Below are positions 6,695-11,521 of a DNA stretch of 11,521 nt, one piece after another (positions within the stretch are counted from its first letter, which is position 1; each line of letters opens with the position of its first letter). Origin of the DNA: JAYZDP01 sp036337765 (GTDB lineage: Bacteria; Acidobacteriota; Thermoanaerobaculia; Multivoradales; Multivoraceae); NCBI GenBank assembly GCA_036337765.1, contig JAYZDP010000180.1, positions 1 to 11,521 of the forward strand. Direction: 5' to 3'. Below the pieces are notes generated by a model, which was not told the origin of the DNA, did not search any database, and worked only from the letters and a program-made list of their open reading frames with translations. Both the position numbers and the translations under genes were made by a program.

Positions 6695-7789
6695 CTACTC
6701 CACGGGCGGCTCGCCACCCAGCACCCGGCACCCCGTCTGTTTGATCACGACGAACAGCTCGCGACCCGGCTCCAAGCCCAGATCCTCACACGCCCGCGGC
6801 GTGACCTCGGCCGCGATCTCGATAGCACCGCCCAGCGTCACTCTAGCCAGGCGCTGGCCACCGGCAGCGTCCACCGCTGCGACTCTGGCAGGCAGCACGT
6901 TCTGCGCAGAGACGCCGACTGGCCCCTCCTGCGCGAGCAGGATCTGTTGCGCCGGAATCCCCACCCACACCGGCTCCCCCGCCGGGACCCCTGAAAGCTG
7001 TGTGCGCAGGATGACTCCTTCGCCCAGATCCACCCGACCGCCCTCTTCGTCGTCGCCGCCCGCGCAGCCGGCGAGCACGTTCTCGAAGCCCAGTTCCTCG
7101 CTCAGAGCACCCACCTCGGGATCCGCGAGGACGTTTGCCGGCGGTCCCTGCGCGATGATGCGGCCATCGCGCATCGCCACCATCTCGTCGCACAGAGCCT
7201 GGATCTCGAAGGGATCGTGTGAAACGTAGAGGATCGGTACCTCGAGCCTCTCGCGGAGCCGTCGGAGGAAGGGCAGGATTCGACGTCGGAGTCGCACGTC
7301 GAGCGAGGCCAGCGGCTCGTCGAGAACCAGAAGGGCCGGATCGCTCGCCACCGCGCGCGCCAGCGACACCCGTTGACGCTCTCCCCCGGAGAGCCCGCTG
7401 ACTCTGCGATCCAGCAAATCCTCGATCTCGAAGGTCTCGCATATCCGTCGCAGCTCGGCGCTCTCGAGTGATCCACGGCGCCGCTTTCGAGCCGCACCCG
7501 CAGTCAGATTGCGACCCACGTCGAGGTGGGGGAACAGCAGCCCCTCCTGTGGCACATAGCCGACCCCGCGACTCTCGGGAGGAACGAAGACCCCGGCGTC
7601 GCTATCGAGCCACAACTCCTCGCCGGCCTTCAACCGCCCCCGCGGCCGACGCAGCCCGGTGATGCATTCCAACAGGCTCGACTTCCCGGCTCCGGACGGC
7701 CCGAAAATCCCGGTAACCCGCTGGTGCGCTTCAAAATCCACAACCAGCGGAAAAGGGCCCAACTCGAGGTGCAGCCGAGCGGCAATCAA
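6695..7789 (-). CDS. modC: Molybdate ABC transporter ATP-binding protein
   Basis: ModC is the cytoplasmic ATPase that powers molybdate uptake through ModB. The 364 residues show Walker A GPSGAGKS (30-37), Q-loop YVPQEGLLFPHL (78-89), signature LSGGERQR (133-140), Walker B LLVLDEP (153-159), D-loop LASLD (160-164) and the switch His191 (SHD). The C-terminal part, about 290-360, looks like a Mop/TOBE domain (VSAQNVLPARV, then GAIEIAAEVTPRACEDLGL and VVIKQTG) and would bind oxyanion for regulation. The start is TTG (7789-7787), overlapping the modB stop as TTGA. GGGGAG lies 7 bases upstream (7797-7802), so a non-ATG start and coupling to modB are likely. Tungstate is an alternative substrate. 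Confidence 0.93.
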   Translation of the reverse strand: MIAARLHLELGPFPLVVDFEAHQRVTGIFGPSGAGKSSLLECITGLRRPRGRLKAGEELWLDSDAGVFVPPESRGVGYVPQEGLLFPHLDVGRNLTAGAARKRRRGSLESAELRRICETFEIEDLLDRRVSGLSGGERQRVSLARAVASDPALLVLDEPLASLDVRLRRRILPFLRRLRERLEVPILYVSHDPFEIQALCDEMVAMRDGRIIAQGPPANVLADPEVGALSEELGFENVLAGCAGGDDEEGGRVDLGEGVILRTQLSGVPAGEPVWVGIPAQQILLAQEGPVGVSAQNVLPARVAAVDAAGGQRLARVTLGGAIEIAAEVTPRACEDLGLEPGRELFVVIKQTGCRVLGGEPPVE

Positions 7790-8469
7790 CGGCCCGCTCC
7801 CCGCCTGGAAAGCTTCGGATCCGCCAGCCTCTCCGAGGCGAACACCGCGACCACACCGACAGCGATCGCGATCAGCAGAAAGGTCGTCGCCTCCACGTCC
7901 CTGCCCTGCTGTTGGGCCGAGTACAGCGCCATCGACAGGGTCCGTGTCCGGCCCGGTATGTTGCCGGCCACCATCATCGCCGCTCCGAACTCACCGACCG
8001 CACGCGTGAAGCCCAGAATCGCCGCGGCCACCAGCCCGCGCCGCGCCAGCGGTAGCGTGAACCGGAAAAACGTCGAGGAATGACCATGGCCCAAGGTTCG
8101 GGCCATCGACTCGAGCCGTGGGTCGACCGCCTCGAAGCTCACCCGCGCCGTTCGCACCACGAGGGGCAGAGACATGATCCCGGCCGCCACCACCGCGCCC
8201 TTCCAGGTCAGCACAAGATCGAGATCGAACCCCAGCGTATTGCGACCTAGGAGCCCGTCAGCGCCGAAGAGTCTGAGCAGCAGAAGACCCATCGCCGTGG
8301 GCGGCATGACCAGGGGCAGCGTGGTCAGGGCAGCCACCAGACCCTTGCCTGGAAAGTCGTGACGCGCCATCCAGTAGGCGAGAACGGTAGCGACCGGAAA
8401 AATCACCACTGTCGCCACCAGCGCGACCTGCACACTCAGTCGAAGGGCAGAGCCGACCTCGGGTCCCAT
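7786..8469 (-). CDS. modB: Molybdate ABC transporter permease
   Basis: This 227-residue inner-membrane permease matches the usual ModB length. Hydrophobic segments are at about 10-33, 43-66, 90-106, 143-170 and 196-212. The cytoplasmic coupling (EAA) loop runs from EAVDPRLE (113-120) through ARTLG to FRFTLPLARRG. It is followed by the ModB-typical GFTRAVGEFGAAMMVAGN (153-170) and IPGRTRTLSMALY. It is 3 bases downstream of modA and overlaps the modC start. A GGAGGG sits 7 bases before the ATG. The order modA-modB-modC and full-length domains point to a working importer. Confidence 0.94.
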   Translation of the reverse strand: MGPEVGSALRLSVQVALVATVVIFPVATVLAYWMARHDFPGKGLVAALTTLPLVMPPTAMGLLLLRLFGADGLLGRNTLGFDLDLVLTWKGAVVAAGIMSLPLVVRTARVSFEAVDPRLESMARTLGHGHSSTFFRFTLPLARRGLVAAAILGFTRAVGEFGAAMMVAGNIPGRTRTLSMALYSAQQQGRDVEATTFLLIAIAVGVVAVFASERLADPKLSRRGAGR

Positions 8470-8472
8470 CGA

Positions 8473-9264
8473 TCACCCTCCCCCTTCTAGGGGGACGAAA
8501 CCGTAACGGCGGTAGACCGCTGCCGCCGCTTCGGAGCGCCCGTAGGCGAGAAACCGCGCCGCCGCGACGGGATGGGTGGAGGCGGCCACAGCCGCCGCGA
8601 CGTAACGAATCGGGGGCGCCATTGAGTCGGAGACCTCGAACAACAACCTCACCCCCTCCGTGGTGGCGTAGTCGGTCGCGTAGACAATGCCGATGGCACG
8701 AGGCTCCTCCCTGACCAGGGCGAGCGCCGCGCGCACATCGGGCGCGGGGACGACACTCGCCCGCACTGCGCTCCAGGCGTCGGACCCGTTCGCCAGGCGA
8801 ACTCCTTCGAGCAGGATCTTGGCATAGCGCCCCGCAGGCACCGCTTCCGGGTCGCCGAGCGACAGGTGCGAGAAGCCCAGCGCGGGCAGGTCTCCGAGAT
8901 CGCTCATCTCCCACGTGGAGCTCTCGTGTCCCACCACCACGAGCCTGTTGGCCAGCACCTCACTATACGACGACGCCACCAAGAGATGGTCGCGAGCCAG
9001 ATCCTCCGCCCAGTACACGTCGGCGGACACAAAGACGTCTGCCGGAGCGCCGTTGCGTATCTGCTGCGCCAGAGCGTTGGAGCCGCCGAAGTTCAGTGCC
9101 ACCGGACGGCCCTCTCTAAGCTCGAACTCGGCAGCGATCTCAGTCAGGGCCTCCTCCAGGCTGGCGGCGGCGAAAACGTAGAGCGGATCATCACCCTGCC
9201 CACCACAACCGCCGAGGAGCAGGAGGCAGCCGGTAAGGACGGCGACGGCGGGGGCCGAGCGCAT
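8473..9264 (-). CDS. modA: Molybdate-binding lipoprotein of the ABC importer
   Basis: ModA captures molybdate (possibly tungstate) outside the inner membrane and delivers it to ModBC. The start at 9264 gives 263 residues with a lipoprotein signal: core VAVLTGCLLLL and lipobox L-G-G-C with Cys20, so it is probably membrane-anchored. The mature part opens with LYVFAAASLEEAL (28-40). It has GGSNALAQQI (60-69) and APADVFVSAD (73-82), whose serines (35 and 62) match ModA oxyanion ligands. GIVYATDY and the final RRYGFVPL are also typical. The frame is open to an ATG at 9330, but that start would overlap the divergent gene by 2 bases and bury the signal peptide. No strong Shine-Dalgarno sequence supports any of the starts. 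Confidence 0.92.
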   Translation of the reverse strand: MRSAPAVAVLTGCLLLLGGCGGQGDDPLYVFAAASLEEALTEIAAEFELREGRPVALNFGGSNALAQQIRNGAPADVFVSADVYWAEDLARDHLLVASSYSEVLANRLVVVGHESSTWEMSDLGDLPALGFSHLSLGDPEAVPAGRYAKILLEGVRLANGSDAWSAVRASVVPAPDVRAALALVREEPRAIGIVYATDYATTEGVRLLFEVSDSMAPPIRYVAAAVAASTHPVAAARFLAYGRSEAAAAVYRRYGFVPLEGGG

Positions 9265-9328
9265 GGCGGGCAAGCATAGCCCAGGGGTGCGGAGTATCAT
9301 CGCTCCGATCGGCTCCACCGAGCTCAGC
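9265..9328. promoter_or_regulatory. Short divergent promoter region between modA and the amidohydrolase
   Basis: These 64 bases must hold the start signals for the leftward six-gene run and the rightward amidohydrolase. An inverted repeat CGGAG-8 bases-CTCCG lies at 9290-9307 and could be an operator or a small hairpin. I see no ModE-like palindrome and no room for a molybdenum-cofactor riboswitch. No convincing -10/-35 pair was found on either strand. Confidence 0.3.
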
Positions 9329-11041
9329 ATGAAAATGCCTCCAACTCATCGAGCGCTCGCGCATCGACTGCTGGTCCTCGGGATCGTTCTCGCCCTGTGG
9401 GCCTGCGCGCCCGCCGTCGAGTACGACCTGATCTTGCGCAATGGCACGATCTACGACGGGACGGGAGCCCCCGCCGTCGTCGGAGACTTGGCGATCTCCG
9501 GCGATCGCGTCTCGGCGGTGGGCGATCTGGGAAAGGCGGTCGGCGACGAAGAGATCGACGTCTCAGGACTTGCGGTAGCCCCCGGCTTCATCAACATGTT
9601 GAGCTGGGCAACCGAGAGCCTGATCGAAGACGGCCGCTCCCAGGGCGACATCCGCCAGGGAGTGACGCTCGAGATCTTCGGCGAAGGCCAATCCATGGGT
9701 CCGCTCTCGGAGGAGATGAAGAAGCGCCGCAAGGACAGTCAGGGCGATCTACGCTTCGACATCGAGTGGACCACCCTCGGGGAGTACCTCGAACACCTGG
9801 TCGAACGAGGGGTCTCGCCCAACGTCGCCTCCTACGTCGGCGCCACTACGCTGCGCATCCACGAGATCGGTTACGAGGATCGACCTCCGAGCCCGGACGA
9901 GCTCGATCGGATGCGCAACCTCGTGCGGCAGGCCATGGAAGAGGGCGCGCTCGGAGTCGGCTCCTCGCTCATCTACGCTCCCGCCTTCTACGCTTCGACC
10001 GAGGAGCTGACCGAGCTCGTGCGCGTCGCCGGCGAGTACGGCGGCGCCTACATCTCCCACATCCGCAACGAGGGCAACTCGATCCTCGCGGCCGTCGACG
10101 AACTCATCGGCATCGCCCGTGACGCCGGCGTACCGGCCGAGATCTACCACCTGAAGGCGGCAGGGCAGGGCAACTGGGACCAGCTCGACGAGGTGTTCGC
10201 CAAGGTGGAAGCCGCGCGCGCCGAGGGACTACGCATCACCGCCGACATGTACACCTATATCGCTGGATCGACGGGACTCGACGCCAGCATGCCGCCCTGG
10301 GTCCAGGAGGGTGGCTACGACGCGTGGGCTGAGCGGCTGGCGGACCCAGACGTGCGCCGCCGGGTGGGCGCTGAGATGCTCATCGACACTGAGGACTGGG
10401 AGAACATGTTCTTCTCCACCGGTGCTGAGGGCATCCTGCTGGTCGGCTTCCGCAACCAGGAACTCAAGCCGTTGACTGGCAAGACCCTCGCCGAGGTTGC
10501 AGCCATGCGAGGCAAGCCGGCTCACGAGACGGCGATGGATCTCGTCATCGAGGACGGCAGCCGCGTGCAGTGCGTGTACTTCACGATGTCAGAGGACAAC
10601 GTCCGCAAGAAGATTCAGGTGCCGTGGGTCAGCTTCGGCTCCGATGCCGGCTCGATGGCGCCGGAAGGTGCGTTCCTGCGGTCGAGTACCCACCCCCGCG
10701 CCTACGGCAACGTCGCGCGTTTGCTCGGCCGCTACGTGCGCGAGGAGAAGCTGATCTCCCTCGAAGAGGCGATCCGCAAGCTCACCGATCTGCCTGCGAC
10801 CAACCTAGGCATCCGCGATCGCGGTCGGCTCGAGTCCGGTCGCTTCGCCGATGTCGTGGTCTTCGACCCGGCGACGATCATCGACCACGCCACCTTCGAA
10901 GAGCCGCACCAGTACTCCACCGGAGTGACTCACGTCTGGGTCAACGGCACCCAGGTGCTCCGGGATGGCGAGCACACCGGCGCAACGCCCGGCCGCGTGG
11001 TCCGCGGACCGGGCTACCAAGCTCCCCCGAGCGCACCCTGA
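9329..11041 (+). CDS. N-acyl-D-amino-acid deacylase-like amidohydrolase, lipoprotein, lacking the HxH motif
   Basis: From ATG 9329 the product has 570 residues. It has a lipoprotein signal (core LLVLGIVLAL, lipobox L-W-A-C with Cys26), so it should act in the periplasm or at a membrane surface. YDLILRNGTIYDGTG (32-46) and VAPGFIN (83-89) are typical of D-aminoacylase-type amidohydrolases, as is the end RGRLESGRFADVVVFDP. The barrel keeps His244 (SHIRNEG), His274 (EIYHLKAAG) and Asp439 (FGSDAGS). The D-x-H-x-H motif expected after PGFI reads N-M-L-S-W, so both metal-binding His are Leu91 and Trp93. The metal-site Cys of the VGNCG segment is replaced within FGEGQS (117-122). Relatives with the same PGFINMLSWA motif exist, so this is a subfamily trait. 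The reaction is uncertain: a one-metal deacylase or peptidase is possible. The frame opens earlier (9263), but that would overlap modA and bury the signal. Confidence 0.86.
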   Translation: MKMPPTHRALAHRLLVLGIVLALWACAPAVEYDLILRNGTIYDGTGAPAVVGDLAISGDRVSAVGDLGKAVGDEEIDVSGLAVAPGFINMLSWATESLIEDGRSQGDIRQGVTLEIFGEGQSMGPLSEEMKKRRKDSQGDLRFDIEWTTLGEYLEHLVERGVSPNVASYVGATTLRIHEIGYEDRPPSPDELDRMRNLVRQAMEEGALGVGSSLIYAPAFYASTEELTELVRVAGEYGGAYISHIRNEGNSILAAVDELIGIARDAGVPAEIYHLKAAGQGNWDQLDEVFAKVEAARAEGLRITADMYTYIAGSTGLDASMPPWVQEGGYDAWAERLADPDVRRRVGAEMLIDTEDWENMFFSTGAEGILLVGFRNQELKPLTGKTLAEVAAMRGKPAHETAMDLVIEDGSRVQCVYFTMSEDNVRKKIQVPWVSFGSDAGSMAPEGAFLRSSTHPRAYGNVARLLGRYVREEKLISLEEAIRKLTDLPATNLGIRDRGRLESGRFADVVVFDPATIIDHATFEEPHQYSTGVTHVWVNGTQVLRDGEHTGATPGRVVRGPGYQAPPSAP

Positions 11042-11081
11042 GGCGGGCTCAAGCCGAATCCGAGTAACAAACCACTCTTCC

Positions 11082-11521
11082 CTAAGGCGCTGCGCAGTCC
11101 AGCCCACATAGCTGTGCGCTCTCCTCCACTTCGCAGATCCCGTCGCCGAAACAGAACGATGGGGTAGGCGTTTCAGTACAGAGCCACCCTGCTGCGCTAC
11201 ACCGGCTGTCCGTGCAACTGACCGCACCTCTTCCTTCACCATCGCCGCAGCAGAAACGGGTCGACAGCTTCCCCTTCAGCACTCCGTTGCAGTCCACCGC
11301 GCAACTCAGGCAGTCCTCGCCCGCGCCAGCCTCGCAGACACCGTTCCCGCATTGCGGACCGCCCCCGGACATGCAGTCGCCCAGACAGTTGTTGCAGTCT
11401 TCCCCAGACTCGCAAAGGCCGTCACCGTCGCAGAATGGAACTACACAGGTTCCATCCGAGCAAACGTCGCCGGCATCGCAGACCAGCGCGTCGTTGAGGC
11501 AGCCATCGGCGACACAACTGT
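11082..11521 (-). CDS. Cysteine-rich repeat protein, C-terminal part (5' end beyond window)
   Basis: The frame is open from the window edge to a TAG at 11084-11082, giving at least 145 residues. An ATG at 11372 lies inside a repeat and is unlikely to be the start. Three units of the form C-x-x-G-x-C-E-x-x-E-D-C-x-x-C-x-x-D-C are visible: at 11373-11432, at 11289-11351 (CGNGVCEAGAGEDC...) and a diverged one at 11094-11153. They are preceded by a D-V-C-S-D-G-T-C unit (about 11445-11471). Between units two and three lies another Cys-rich stretch (F-C-C-G-D-G-E). Such repeats occur at the end of large secreted or surface proteins in Myxococcota and some Acidobacteriota. The even cysteine spacing implies disulphides and export. 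The function is unknown. It converges on the amidohydrolase with 40 bases between stops, and no clear terminator was seen there. Confidence 0.78.
   Translation of the reverse strand, partial: SCVADGCLNDALVCDAGDVCSDGTCVVPFCDGDGLCESGEDCNNCLGDCMSGGGPQCGNGVCEAGAGEDCLSCAVDCNGVLKGKLSTRFCCGDGEGRGAVSCTDSRCSAAGWLCTETPTPSFCFGDGICEVEESAQLCGLDCAAP
11094..11432 (-). repeat. Three degenerate CGNGVCE-type cysteine-rich coding repeats
   Basis: Each unit is about 20 residues. The units are at 11373-11432, 11289-11351 and 11094-11153. The first two are closely alike (G-x-C-E-x-G, then E-D-C-x-x-C and D-C). The third has lost one inner cysteine. They repeat as protein, and the DNA copies are diverged. Confidence 0.7.

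Noticed and set aside
6678..6731. Longer hemF starting at 6731
   Set aside because: The extra 18 residues are not HemF-like, the start would overlap modC by 37 bases, and a good ribosome binding site precedes 6677.
6150..7229. A 359-codon plus-strand frame opposite hemF and modC
   Set aside because: Both genes opposite it have unmistakable family motifs, and the plus-strand product has no recognisable domain and no ribosome binding site.
9265..9330. Longer modA (from 9330) and longer amidohydrolase (from 9263)
   Set aside because: Both extensions would bury clear lipoprotein signal peptides and make the two genes overlap head to head.
11042..11081. Possible terminator between the amidohydrolase and the Cys-rich gene
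   Set aside because: GGCTCAAGCC would leave a 2-base loop, and there is no T-run. Nothing else is visible in these 40 bases.

Overview
The window is GC-rich, densely coding bacterial DNA. It looks chromosomal, and no mobile element, RNA gene or CRISPR array was seen. The gene mix suggests Acidobacteriota or a related soil or marine lineage. That mix is a DUF5916 outer-membrane barrel, a secreted 'GHWDGNTLVV'-type protein of unknown function, a 'WPQFRGP' PQQ-like propeller, an N-acyl-D-amino-acid-deacylase-like lipoprotein and a cysteine-rich CGNGVCE-repeat protein. The taxonomic placement is inferred from family content alone. No stretch longer than about 200 bases lacks a gene.

Layout from left to right. 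(1) 1-270 (+): the C-terminal end of an alpha/beta hydrolase. (2) 300-2540 (-): a CBM9-like/DUF5916 outer-membrane protein. (3) 2541-2735: a divergent promoter region. (4) 2736-3527 (+): an ArsM-like SAM-dependent methyltransferase with one in-frame TGA at 3354-3356. (5) 3539-9264 (-): a tight six-gene run, in transcription order modA, modB, modC, hemF, a secreted protein of unknown function and a PQQ-like beta-propeller. (6) 9329-11041 (+): a divergent lipoprotein amidohydrolase. (7) 11082-11521 (-): the C-terminal part of a cysteine-rich repeat protein that runs out of the window.

The most interesting locus is the methyltransferase. A conventional gene call stops at the TGA and gives 206 residues. 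The same frame continues for 56 codons with native-looking codon use (48 of 56 end in G or C) and stops 11 bases before the convergent neighbour. The TGA falls where relatives carry a conserved Cys (W-T-G-C-I-A-G). Just after it lies an 11-bp stem with a UGGAU loop, which fits the bacterial SECIS pattern. I read it as a probable selenoprotein of 263 residues with Sec207. Other thiols typical of arsenite methyltransferases are replaced, so its substrate is open.

The mod genes encode a complete molybdate (or tungstate) ABC importer: lipoprotein binding protein, permease and ATPase. The importer is joined to oxygen-dependent coproporphyrinogen oxidase (heme synthesis) and two exported proteins. 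Spacing of 33 bases or less, or overlap, suggests co-transcription. The functional link between metal uptake, heme and the two exported proteins is inference.
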